DNA of 64,000 nucleotides. Source: Sinotaia quadrata. Taxonomy: Eukaryota; Mollusca; Gastropoda; Architaenioglossa; Viviparidae. The DNA lies in assembly GCA_028829895.1 (NCBI GenBank), contig CM054181.1, forward strand, positions 12,097,501 to 12,161,500, written 5' to 3'. The position numbers were made by a program, and so were the translations under genes. Every line of letters begins with the position of its first letter. Position 1 is the first letter of the stretch. The notes under the pieces are model-generated. The model was not told the origin of the DNA. It worked only from the letters and a program-made list of their open reading frames with translations, and made no database searches. Positions 47,655 through 58,105 of the stretch are shown piece by piece.

Positions 47655-48478
47655 TATACACATCTGATGTACCTCCACTGACTAGTTACTCTCTACAAAG
47701 TGTAAATGTACCTCAACTGACTAGTTACTCTCTTCACAAGTGTGATATACCTCAACTGGCTAGTTATTTTCTTCACAAGTGTGATGTACCTCAACTGACT
47801 AGATACTCTCTTCACAAGTGTGATGTACCTCAACTGACTAAATATTCTCTTCACAAGTGTGATATAACTCAACTGACTAGTTACACTCTTCACAAGTGTG
47901 ATGCACCTCAACTGACTAGTTACTCTCTTCAAAGTGTAAATGAACCTCAACTGACTAGTTACTCTCTTCAAAGTGTAAATGAACCTCAACTGACTAGTTA
48001 CTCTCTTCAAAGTGTAAATGAACCTCAACTGACTAGTTACTCTCTTCAAAGTGTAAATGAACCTCAACTGACTAGTTACTCTCTTCAAAGTGTAAATGAA
48101 CCTCGAATGACTAGTTACTCTCTTCACAAGTGTGATGTACCTCAACTAATTACTCTCTTCACAAGTGTGATGTACCTCAACTAATTACTCTCTTCACAAG
48201 TGTGATGTACCTCAACTAATTACTCTCTTCACAAGTGTGATGTACCTCATCTAATTACTCTCTTCACAAGTGTGATGTACCTCAAATGACTAATTACTCT
48301 CTTCACAAGTGTGATGTACCTCAAATGACTAATTACTCTCTTCACAAGTGTGATGTACCTCAAATGACTAGTTACTCTCTTTAAAGTGTAAATGTACCTC
48401 GACTGACTAGTTACTCTCTTCACAAGTGTGATGTACCTCAAATGACTAGTTACTGGCCATACGAATCTGATCTACCAC
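47655..48478. repeat. 34-39-bp minisatellite, about 22 copies
   Basis: TGACTAGTTACTCTCTTCA followed by either CAAGTGTGATGTACCTCAA or AAGTGTAAATGAACCTCAA. Variants cluster in blocks, showing local duplication of multi-unit segments. Minus frames of 150 and 64 codons are artefacts. Confidence 0.97.
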
Positions 48479-49144
48479 CACAAAAAGATTTAATGCTAAA
48501 TTATGGGTTTCGAAATATCCGGTCTCTTATCAATTGATAAGAATGATTTGTTTAGGGTTGATTTTAGGATTCATTTTCATTATATTATTATCATTAATAA
48601 AGCAGTAAAACGTATAGGCTTAATACTTATTTATTTGTCAGTGTGAAATTTATATCTTCAGTTTCTTCCATTTCCTTTCTTTTCATCTTCTTTCTTTCTT
48701 GTCGTCATTTGCCTTCTTTTAAAAAAAAAAAAATCTTATTTTTCAACATTCGTCCTTTCTTTTCAGCATTTTCCGTGATTTCCAGCATTTCCCGTAGTTT
48801 GAAGTTATTCTTTATTTTTAGCCATTTCCATATTTTGACGTTGAAAAGAATAACAGTTTGAAAAGAAAGTAAACATTTTCCGTATTGTGAAAATTTCTTT
48901 ACTTTCATCGCAGATTATTATTTATAAAATTTTATTATTTTTGCCAAAACATTATTTTAAAAACTGTTTTTCAACTTCAATTTAATTCTTGATGGTTTTC
49001 CAATTGCTGTCTTTAGCATTTCATATTCGTAGGCATTGGTTTTTGTTTTTTGTTTTTGTCGTTCTCTTTTTTTGTTAATCACGTTTCCTTCTATTTATTA
49101 TTTTGCTTTTGCGTATCATACTCAATAATTGTGTTTCTCTTTGG
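48479..49144. other. Unique, T-rich DNA
   Basis: TTTC-rich run at 48655-48720 and an A13 run near 48720. No gene. Confidence 0.5.
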
Positions 49145-49340
49145 AACGCGTACTCTGTACAAATTTTCTTGTTCGTCTTTAACCATATATTGTACTCTAT
49201 GCAAATTGTTTTCTAGCTCGTATTTAACCATTGTATTATACTCTTTACAGACCTCTTGTTCGTGTTTAATCATTGTAAGTTACTCTATACAAATTGCTTT
49301 CTAGTATATATTTAACCATTGTAGTGTAGTCTATATTGGA
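49145..49340. repeat. ~55-bp repeat, about 3.5 copies
   Basis: TACTCTATACAAATTGTTTTC, then TCGTATTTAACCATTGTA, diverged. Confidence 0.8.
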
Positions 49341-49497
49341 TATGATAAAACGGCGAGTGTGTGCTCCATCCTTTGGCCCAATACTAATTAAAGTATTGCT
49401 GGTAGTGTGTGTAAGTACGTGTGTAATGTGTGCTCGCGATTGACAATATGTGTGTATGCTTGTGAGTGTGAGCGTGCGTCTAACTATATAAGAGTGT

Positions 49498-49900
49498 GTT
49501 TGATATTTTTACATTTGTGTGTGTGTGTTTTGTGTCTTTGTGTATTTGTGTCTGTGTATGTGTGTGTGTCTCTGTGTGTGTGTCTTAGTGTGTGTCTTTG
49601 TATGTATGTGTGTGTGTGTGTTTGTGTCTGTGTGTGTCTGTGTCTGTGTGAGTGTCTGTGTGATGTGTCTGACGGCATATTGTGATGTACCTCACGATAT
49701 TTATAAGTAAAACCACATGAAAATAATTTGAAACTGGGGAAAAAGACGGTAATGTGTATATTTTTACATTTGCATGTGTGTATGTGTTTGTGTCTGTGTG
49801 GTGTGCCTGACGGCATATGTGTGATGTACCTCACGGTATTTATAAATAAAGCCATGCGAACATAATTTAAAACTTGGGAAAAGACGGTGATGTGTATATT
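49498..49900. repeat. Long-unit duplication containing GT microsatellites
   Basis: ATATTTTTACATTTG, a (GT)n stretch, CTGACGGCATAT, GTGATGTACCTCACG, TATTTATAA and AAGACGGTRATGTG occur in the same order twice, with a third start near 49890. The GT stretch is long in the first copy and short in the second. A further GT-rich run lies at 49400-49497. Confidence 0.85.
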
Positions 49901-50099
49901 TTTCATGCGTACGTCCCTGACCAAAGTCACCTTGCTTAGCTGTGCGATGGAATTTGAAGGCATGTTGCAGTTTGCATTATTTGGCACGATGCCCTTACCT
50001 AGGGATATGATTGTTTGCGTTTATTACCGTGTATCCGTAGTCCCTGCCATTTTTCTCTCTATTTCTTTCACTCTTTCTCAGATACTCTGAATATCGGAT
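49901..50099. other. Unique spacer
   Basis: No feature seen. Confidence 0.4.
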
Positions 50100-50600
50100 T
50101 TTCTCTCTTACTTGTTTACTCACCTTATCTCATACTTTCTCAGTGAACCATACACCCTTCTCATTTACATTACCCCTCACTTTCTCATTCACCTCATCTG
50201 CATCCTGAATCACCTTGTCTCTCAATCTTTCAGGCACCATACCTTATCACTCACGTTGTATCTTACTTTCTCACTCACTTTGTATCTCACTTTCTCACTC
50301 ACTCTCACCTTGTATCTCACTTTCTCTCAAACCTTGTATCTCAATTTCTCACTCACCTAGTATCTCACTTCCTCACACACCTTGTATCTCACTTTCTCAC
50401 TCACCTTGTATCTCAATTTCTCATTCAACTTTCCTACATTCTGAATCACCTTGTCTCTCAATCGTTCAATTATCTCTCCTATCTTATCTCTAATCTTTTC
50501 TCATATTCTCACTCCCGCCTCTCCTACTTTCTCACTCTCAGTTTCCCATTGTGTCTCTCCTTTCACGTTCACTTTCTCTCCATCACTCTTCTCACGTCAC
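50100..50600. repeat. CT-rich region with ~24-bp minisatellite
   Basis: CACCTTGTATCTCACTTTCT recurs about eight times at 22-30 bp between 50260 and 50430, within a wider CT/CA-rich stretch. Confidence 0.85.
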
Positions 50601-50919
50601 ATGCATATTTGCTAGTATTAGTTAACAGTCATTATTATTCTTTTAAATAAGAATAATATGATTTTTGCACAAATTGGTATGATTTCGAACCCTTGTAAGG
50701 GGAAACAACCGTAGGCAATCAAATATCCCATGCACGTTAGTTCTCTTAATCTATTTCTCTATTACTCTTAATTTCACCCCAACTCCAGCTCTCACTCTTT
50801 CTCTCTCGTTCTCTCTCATTCACTGCTTCTCTCACTCTCACTCGCACTCAAGATCTCTCTCCTTCTCTCTCTAACTAATCTCACCCCCACACATCGTATG
50901 TTGTTTGGCAGATAAACTT
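50601..50919. other. Unique DNA, CT-rich at 50770-50880
   Basis: A small inverted repeat ATTATTCTT / AAGAATAAT lies at about 50633-50656. No gene. Confidence 0.4.
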
Positions 50920-51255
50920 GTCACATGCTGGTACGTTATTTTTGGGCCCAAGAATGCAAACAAACATGTTTGTTTTTTTACGTCACACAGTGAAGAGACT
51001 TGATACCCCTTGGGGTGCACGTCAAGATATGCTTAGGGCTTTCACTATCCATAGACAACATCATAAGACCTTCACCCGCTCAAACCGTGAAGTGTCCTGA
51101 ATGTGCAAGCTGCTTTTTACATGCAATGTGGTCCCCGAAGATCAAAATGATCGGTTTTCCTCTCACAACTGTATTGTTGTCAAAATGTATTTCAATCAAA
51201 CATTCAGCAAAATATTCATTAGACACCAAAACTTCGCGAGTTCCGGCTGCCTTCT
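50920..51255 (-). pseudogene. Possible decayed pogo/Tigger-type (DDE_1) transposase fragment
   Basis: On the minus strand, about 58 stop-free codons run from about 51255 to 51080 and include GKPIILIFGDHIACKKQLAH. This resembles the strand carrying the second catalytic Asp of DDE_1 transposases (hydrophobic run, then Asp-Gly-His), with Gly and Asp transposed here. After one stop, about 22 codons later, KHILTCTPRG lies near the spot where the family has its Pro-Pro-His loop. Stops interrupt the frame, so any gene is dead. The alignment is from memory of the family pattern only and may be coincidence. A Tigger-like end lies separately at 57.94 kb. Confidence 0.25.
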
Positions 51256-51394
51256 GGATTTAATTTAGCGCAGTATCATGCTTTTCTATTTTCCAATCCT
51301 TGTTTAGTCAGGTTGCTACTTCTGTTTGCATTTAAATTTGCTGTTTGTTGTGTTCTACACGTGTAATTGTTAGCTCTTTGATCATTCTTTTTGT

Positions 51395-51457
51395 CTCTGA
51401 CACACACACACAAACACACACAAACACACACACAGTGAAACACACACAAACACACAC
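51395..51457. repeat. (CA)n microsatellite, interrupted
   Basis: ACACACAA units with a GTGAAA break. Confidence 0.95.
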
Positions 51458-51579
51458 ATTTCTCTCTATAATTTATAACTATAACGTATTGTATTCTCAT
51501 TACAAATCTACATTCACTGCAATGTGGAGCACCAATATGTATTCAAAAGCACAGTGGCTTAATACACCACTATCTTGAG

Positions 51580-52440
51580 GTGAAGACACCACTATATTCA
51601 CAGGGATGATACAACTATGGTGTCATTGTGTTAACTCAGTGCTGTGCACAGACGTTGACAGTACAATCAGGTGCTCACAGTGATTGTATTGGCAGGTATA
51701 TGCAATAATTGGACAGTTAAGATACATAGCATTAACGCAAAGAGGTATGTGTATTAAGGTTACAGACATAATATTGATGGTAAAATAAAGTGTTCACGTT
51801 AACAGTACAGTAAGATGTACAGAGTATGTTTACACACTGATGATTGTCAAGTATGCACTTTAGAGGAACAGTCAGGCACAAACCATGGTGAGACAGTGAG
51901 GCTTATAGTGACGATGCTCTAGAATACACGGTGATGGTACATTCCGGTATATACAATGATGGTATGGTAAGGTATATATAGCGATAATACAGTCATGCAT
52001 ATGTCAAGATGGTACAGTCATGTATATGCATTGATGCGTATAGTCAGGTATATGCATTGATTACCATCAATGCATATACCATCACTCATCAGTCACTGAG
52101 TCAGGAAAATACAATGATGACACAGTCACGTTAAGCAATGATGCACAGTTTGGAAAATACAATGATGGCACAGTCAGGTATAAGCAATGATCGTACAGTC
52201 AGGAAAATGCAATGATGACACAGCCAATTACAAGCAATGATGGTACATTCAGGTATAACCAGTGATAGTACAGTCAGGGAAATGCAATGATGGTACATTC
52301 AGGTATAACCAATGATGGTACAGTCAAGGAAATGCAATGATGACACAGTAAGGTATACGCTTTGATGGTTAGAAATAACACTTATGGTGCAGCCGGGCGT
52401 ACACACGATGCTGCAATCATGAATACATGTATGTTCATGA
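51580..52440. repeat. ~25-bp minisatellite, about 30 diverged copies
   Basis: AATGATGGTACAGTCAGGTA, then TATGC, with many substitutions. It contains one inverted unit (see the hairpin at 52047-52080). Confidence 0.9.
52047..52080. repeat. Perfect 15-bp hairpin inside the 25-bp array
   Basis: GGTATATGCATTGAT (52047-52061) and ATCAATGCATATACC (52066-52080) are separated by a 4-nt loop. It is formed by a reversed unit. Confidence 0.95.
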
Positions 52441-53439
52441 AGAAAAGTAATTCCAGATGTGTTTCCTATCTGCTTAAATTGGTTAAGATATGGTGAGGCC
52501 CCACCCATCCGAGGCTCCCAGCCCCTAGCTACTATCCGTTGTGCCAAAGGCATTGTTATTTTTGGAAAACGCGGAAGTATATATGCTTCCTGTAGACGAA
52601 AAATGATAATTTCATGGTTTCCTTCATTGTCCTTTTGTCACATAAACAGACAATTTTGCGATTTCCTTTTGTGCCATCTGTAGACATATATATATATTTC
52701 ATGCTTTCATTTACTTTTAGGCACATCTACATTTTCATTCCTTGCCATAAGAACATACAACAGATAAATTTACCTTTTCTTTCACTTAATAGTTTCGTGT
52801 CGCTTCTAGACGTGAAAATAGGCATATTTAAGTTACTATTCATTGCTAACTGTACATACAAGAATAGGCACATGTACGTTTTCTCTCGGTCAGTTGTCTT
52901 CTAGCATTGTGTAGATTGGAAATAATTAGTTTTCATTATATTCATATGTTACTAAGACCGTGATTATGACTTATGCACGGCTTGGAATTTATGGAATAAA
53001 TGCGTCAGGCGTGACCGTACAGCCCAATATTTAAAGGCTACAAATCCCTCCCCGAATCAACCGCCTACTTTTGTTATAACTTACCGAACATTCATTGGCT
53101 TTTGGGGGCCTCCAAAAATTTCTAGAAATTACCAGGGCTTCGTTATTAGAATTAAGCAAATGAAAGTTCACATTTAACCTAGAAATGTGAATTTATACAG
53201 TTTCGAATGAGAATGGGAGGAGTGCACATGAACTGTCATTCGATCGATTGAGTGCAAATGAATGGCTTCTGTAAATATATACCTTAGAACTATTTACTCG
53301 CGAAAAGGCTGCATTAAAAATAATCAATCATTGCATGGACTCGACAGATGATGATAGTTTGTTTAGACCACACTTCATCATACTTGGATTTATTTATATG
53401 ATCGAAATTCCACACGTTTCCATGCAGCACTGATAAAAC
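52441..53439. other. Unique DNA
   Basis: Frames of 74 and 96 codons (52459-52683, 52614-52904, plus) are unrecognised. GC-richer at 52990-53150. No gene called. Confidence 0.4.
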
Positions 53440-54250
53440 GTACTTATGATCACCGCTGTACTCTGGGGTGACTTTGTAATAATTAATTATGCCAAATATT
53501 AGCAGTAGTGCAATGGTTAAAGATATACAATTACTACTAGTACCGACGCAGAGTATGGATTACTGGTTACATAATCAATTGCTACATCGATTTGCGTATA
53601 CGCCGATAAGCTGGTACGCCGTCAATTTGACTCAGGCCCCCTTTCATTTACTTAAACCGGGAAATAGATTTTATAAAATAGATACTTAAATGGATATACA
53701 GACGGACAGAGAACAACACCCATAATCATTGGACTACTACAAGTTACGATAACAACAAAAGCGGTTACATTACACCAACAGATACGCCATGAACAACTAA
53801 TAACAGTTTGATAAAGGTGAACAATATTGCAAGGAATAAACAAATACAATCTGTCCTACTTTCTCATCATTAGCATAAAACACTCACTGTGTGATCAAGT
53901 TCAAGCCGCAATGTAGACTGTGTTCACAAGCAGGACTTTAGCTTTAATTTCAGTGCACTGACACAAGTTATGTCACACTGGTAGACACTCAATAGGACGC
54001 ATCATGAATATTATCAAATCAGAATCAGGCACCCAAAGCCAACATAAGGAATTGAAAGTCCAAACCCTGAAACATAAGTAATTGCAGAGTCTAAATGTGG
54101 TGCAAATTACTACATTGATAAATACTTAATTTGACACAAGCCTCTGCAAGAAAAATAAAAGTTTAACATTTTTCTAATAATCTAACGTTCCTAATAAAAC
54201 CTAACCATTCACACAATACAGAGACATTTTTATTTTATCTAGTCAAGGGT
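53440..54250 (+). mobile_element. Dispersed repeat family, copy 2 (left and right modules)
   Basis: The left module (53440-53965) matches 28758-29260. The right module (54050-54250) matches 38405-38600 and 55288-55470. This is the most complete copy, about 0.8 kb before it passes into a 53-bp array. No coding frame of note. Confidence 0.75.
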
Positions 54251-54640
54251 TTTCTAAGTTCCATGTAAAAACCATAATAGGGAAGGACACAGTCTTAACG
54301 CTCTCCCTAAGGTTCATGTAAAAACCATGATAGGGAAGGACACAGTCTTAACGCTCTCCCTAAGGTTCATGTAAAAACCATTATAGGGAAGGACACAGTC
54401 TTAACGCTCTCCCTAAGGTTCATGTAAAAACCATTATAGGGAAGGACCCAGTCTTAACGCTCTCCCTAAGGTTCATGTAAAAACCATTATAGGGAAGGAC
54501 ACAGTCTTAACGCTCTCCCTAAGGTTCATGTAAAAACCATGATAGGGAAGGACCCAGTCTTAACGCTCTCCCTAAGGTTCATGTAAAAACCATAATAGGG
54601 AAGGACCCAGTCTCAACGCTAGCTTTAAGATTCATAATAA
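54251..54640. repeat. 53-bp minisatellite, about 7 copies
   Basis: GGTTCATGTAAAAACCATAAT, then GGGAAGGACACAGTCTTAAC, exactly 53 bp apart (54311, 54364) and nearly identical. Copy 3 has just one corresponding unit at about 55455-55505. Confidence 0.98.
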
Positions 54641-54829
54641 ATAACCCAGCATGGAGCGCACTGGCAAAAGGTAATGCTCTTACTGCAAGCTAGGGCAAGG
54701 GGGTACAGCCTGAGAGAAAAGGTACGGATATTTACTACTTCTTCTACTTACTATTCTTCCTTTCCCTGCTATTTCTTCTACTTTCCCGACTCCTTCTAGT
54801 TCTATCCCCTTACTACTTCTCGCAGTACT
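54641..54829. other. Spacer within the duplicated region
   Basis: Contains a TACTACTTCTTCTACTTACT run that recurs in related form after copy 3 (about 55540-55610). Confidence 0.5.
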
Positions 54830-54940
54830 ACATTACTCATAGTCTTCCTATTCTCGCGGTACTACATTACTCATAGTCTTCCTATTCTCGTGGTACTACA
54901 TTACTCATAGTCTTCATATTCTCGCGGTACTACATTACAA
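54830..54940. repeat. 34-bp repeat, about 3 copies
   Basis: ACTCATAGTCTTCCTATTCT, then CGCGGTACTACATT. Confidence 0.97.
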
Positions 54941-54944
54941 CTGG

Positions 54945-55530
54945 TTAAATATGCACATCTGCAACCGAGAAATAGATTTATAAAATAGATATACAAACAG
55001 ATATATACGTGGACAGAAAAACAAGATGCAATAATTAGACTATTCCTACAATTTATGATAGCAAACAAAAGAAATTACATTACATTTATATATGCAAAAC
55101 TGAACAATTAATTAAAAGAATAATTAAAGAAAAGTTTAACAATATTTAAAAAGAATGAGCCAAATACATTCTGTCCTATTTTTACATCTAAAGACAATTT
55201 ATACTAAAACGTCTGAGTCACTACCAACACAAGACTTCAGTTTCTTGATGCACATGAAATATCACGGTGGTAGGCAAAAACCAAAACCCTAAAAATAGGT
55301 CATTACAGAGTCTAAGTGTACTGCAAATTACTACATTAAGACATACTTATTTTGGCATATGCATCTGCAACAAATGAATAATATATCAGAACATTCCTAA
55401 CCATTCACACAATACAGAGACACCTTTACCCTATCTAGCCAAGGGTCTCCTTAGTTCCATGTACAACCCAAAATTAAAGGGATGGACTCAATCTTAAGAC
55501 TCGTCAAAGAGTCGTTTGCAAGAAGTAAAG
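54945..55530 (+). mobile_element. Dispersed repeat family, copy 3
   Basis: Colinear with copy 2 over both modules. The CTGTCCTA landmark is at 55171 versus 53851 in copy 2, so the two lie 1320 bp apart in direct orientation. Internal gaps include loss of the GATAAGCTGG segment. It keeps a single, unexpanded version of the 53-bp unit. Confidence 0.75.
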
Positions 55531-55649
55531 AATATAATTTCTACTTCCTACTGCTTCTACACTTTATCTAATTGGTATTACTACTACTTCCTACTACTTC
55601 TACTGTTTATCCAACTATTATTACTGCTAATATTATAACTATTTATATC
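55531..55649. other. CT/TACT-rich spacer
   Basis: Imperfect CTACTTCCTACT repeats. Confidence 0.6.
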
Positions 55650-56115
55650 TTTGTCCAAGCTCACCAGAGTGTATTTGTTCTTCTTTCTAGAGTGTCTTCG
55701 TCCAAACTCACCAGTGTGTATTCTTACCAGAGTGTCTTTGTCCAAAATCACCAGAGTGAATTTGTTCTTTTTTCTAGAGTCTTTGTCCAAAATCACCAGA
55801 GTGTATTTGTTCTTACCAGAGTGTCTTTGTCGAAACTCACCAGAGTGTATTTGTTCTTCTATTGAATGTCTTTGTCCAAACTCACTAGAGTGTATTTGTT
55901 CTTCTTTCTAGAGTGTATTTGTCCAAAATCACCAGAGTGCATTTGTTCTTATTAGAGTGTCCTTGTCCAAACTCACCAGAATGGATTTGTCCTTCTTATA
56001 GGAGTGTCTTTGTCCAAACTCACCAGAGTGTATTTGTTCTTCTTACTAGAGTGTCTCTGTTCGAATTTATCAGAGTGTCTTCGTCCGCCAAAATTACCAG
56101 GGGTGGGGGTGGGGT
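55650..56115. repeat. ~45-bp minisatellite, about 10 copies
   Basis: CACCAGAGTGTATTTGTTCT and GAGTGTCTTTGTCCAAACT alternate. It ends in a G-rich GGGGTGGGGGTGGGG run. Confidence 0.93.
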
Positions 56116-56149
56116 GGGGGAGATGCTCTACAAACTTTCAATGACATAA

Positions 56150-56470
56150 CGCCTAAACTGACATTGTGCTGAAGACTTAAATATTTTGGATTACATTCCG
56201 TTTTTCTTGCCTTTCCAACAACTTACACTTAACGCCCCACTCGACAATGTGTTCGAGGCTGACAAAATATGGATTACACTCTTTTTTCTCTTGCCTTTCT
56301 AACGACTTACACTTAACGACCCACTCGACATTGCATTCTAGACTGAAGAAAAATGGATTATTTTTTCTCTTTTCTCTTTCTAACGACTTACACTTAGCAA
56401 CCCACTTAACAATACGTTCAAGACTTAAATATTTTAAATTACAGTCGTTCTTTTTTCAGACACTCTATGC
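56150..56470. repeat. ~84-bp repeat, about 3.5 copies
   Basis: AACGACTTACACTTAACGACC, then CACTCGACAATG, recurs near 56219, 56301 and 56387, with AAATATTTTGGATTACA between. Confidence 0.9.
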
Positions 56471-56689
56471 GCACCGAAATGAAAGAATTGCATATAGAGA
56501 AGACAAACAAAAAGAGAAAAAATGTGACTCATTCTCTAAAATCTCCATTTTTTCCAGGACTTCTTCAGCTCAAGAAGTAAATCCCAGCATCCGAATCAAT
56601 CTAATTCCAATATATCTACCGACAGCAGTTTCTAATATTCTTTGTCAGATTAATAAGTAGGATCAGCACGTTGCCCCAATCATGACAGC
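56471..56689. other. Unique spacer
   Basis: No feature seen. Confidence 0.4.
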
Positions 56690-56757
56690 TTTTCCTCAAC
56701 TGTCATAAGATGTCATGGCTTTCGCAAGATGTCACAAGAATTTGGTATGTTTCTTAT

Positions 56758-56984
56758 GGTGACCCGTCAGATGCGCGAACGATAAATGCGCGCCCCGACA
56801 AATGCGCGATAGGGTTAGGGTTAGGGTTAGGGTTAGGGTTAGGGTTAGGGTTAGGTTATGGTTATGGTTATGGTTAGGATTAGGGTTATGGTTAGAGTTA
56901 GGGTTAGGGTTAGGGTTAAGGACAGAACGTGTCGTCGCGCTTTTGTCCATCTCGATTTTGTCGGCGCGCATTTGTCGGTGAACC
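56758..56984. mobile_element. 227-bp MULE-like MITE with TTAGGG core
   Basis: The left end is GGTGACCCGTCAGATGCGCG. The right end, reverse-complemented, is GGTTCACCGACAAATGCGCG. They match at 15 of 20 positions, and similarity continues inward with GACAAATGCGCGA-type subterminal repeats to about 50 bp. It is flanked by identical GTTTCTTAT (56749-56757 and 56985-56993), a 9-bp target duplication as made by Mutator-type transposases. Removing the element and one duplicate restores the phase of the surrounding array. It has no coding capacity. The family name is inferred from the 9-bp duplication and G-start ends only. Confidence 0.75.
56810..56920. repeat. Interstitial telomere-type (TTAGGG)n
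   Basis: Six perfect TTAGGG units, then TTATGG/TTAGGA variants, then three more perfect units. It forms the core of the inserted element and is not a chromosome end. Confidence 0.97.
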
Positions 56985-57475
56985 GTTTCTTATTAGGTGG
57001 CATGGGCAGTCAGAAGAAATTGGTATTGCTGTTACGAAAATATGGTATGTCTGTTACAAGATGTTGGTGTGGCTGTCACAAGATGGTATGTCAGTTCACA
57101 AGAAGGTGGTATGGCTATCACACGAAGATGGTACGACTGTCACAAGAAGTCGGCCTGGATGTCACAAGCAGATGACATTGAAAAGGTGATGTGGTTATCA
57201 CAAGAGATTAGTATTTATGTCACGAAACAAAATGCTATGGCCATCACGAAAAGGTAGCATTTATATGGCTGTCATAAGCAGACAGCATAGCTGTCGCAAA
57301 AAGGTGGCATGGCTGTCACAAGAAATTGGCATACCTCTCATGAAAAGGTGTTGTGGTTGTCACAAGAAATTGATGTGGCTCTCACGAAAAGGTGGTGTCA
57401 CTATCATAAGAAAGTGGCATGAATGTCACAAAGAGGTGCGATGACTGTCACAAACAAAGAGTCACATACTTTCTA

Positions 57476-57804
57476 ATCTCACGGTTCAGATTTTTTTTTT
57501 CAAATTTTGATCAATCTGTATTCGGAATTGTCTCTATTGTCCTTCCTGTAATTAGAAAAAGAATGTTCATAAAATCGTTGCCTTCAAACAGTCTCCTACC
57601 TCTTGGATTTCTACAACTCTACCTGTGGAAAGTTTATTTTACATGATGACTTCAATTTCCATTTTATCTTACCAACTTCTATTATATTGTGAAATGTTTA
57701 GTCACCACTAGCAAATAGTGAAACAGGAAACTAATCTATGCATATTTGTAAAATGCACTTATTAATTTAGTAACACAACTTTTTCATGTAATTTTATTCT
57801 TATA
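57476..57804. other. Unique DNA
   Basis: No feature seen. Confidence 0.5.
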
Positions 57805-57806
57805 CA

Positions 57807-57841
<35 letters not shown>

Positions 57842-57849
57842 TTACATAC

Positions 57850-57901
<52 letters not shown>

Positions 57902-57938
57902 TTACATACCTATCTATCTATCTATCTATCGATCGATC
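57805..57938. repeat. (TATC)n microsatellite with TTTACATACC interruptions
   Basis: Three TATC blocks separated by two identical TATTTACATACC breaks, a higher-order duplication. Confidence 0.98.
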
Positions 57939-57940
57939 TA

Positions 57941-58105
57941 CATTGAAACCTCCCTATAACGAGATAATTGGGGTCCATAAAATCAGATCGCGTTAATAGC
58001 GGGTTTGCGTTAATGCGAGGTTTTGCAATAGAATGCTTTAATAAGATATACATTTCGGGAGTGATTCCACGACCACGTTATATCCGAATTGTCGTTAAAG
58101 CACAA
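57941..58105 (+). mobile_element. Tigger/pogo-type DNA transposon end (partial)
   Basis: CATTGAAACCTCCCTATAACG directly follows a TA (57939-57940) at the edge of the TATC tract. CAGTGNAACCTC..TATAACG is the familiar start of Tigger-type inverted repeats, which insert at TA. Within 80 bp CGTTAATGCGAGGTTTTG forms the inverted partner, and CACGTTATATCCGAATTGTCGTTAAAG follows. No opposite terminus was found, so it is truncated or decayed. Confidence 0.5.

Larger units (their letters stand above)
56690..57475. repeat. ~22-27-bp minisatellite interrupted by a transposon
   Basis: GGTATGGCTGTCACAAGAAG-type units (best at 57037-57170, about 22 bp) continue on both sides of the 56758-56984 insertion. 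Confidence 0.88.

Noticed and set aside
47693..48145. 150-codon minus frame as a repeat protein
   Set aside because: Generated by the 34-39-bp minisatellite; variants follow DNA-level duplication blocks rather than codon constraints.
56810..56920. True telomere or fusion scar
   Set aside because: The TTAGGG tract is short, degenerate and enclosed by inverted ends and a 9-bp target duplication, so it came with a transposon.
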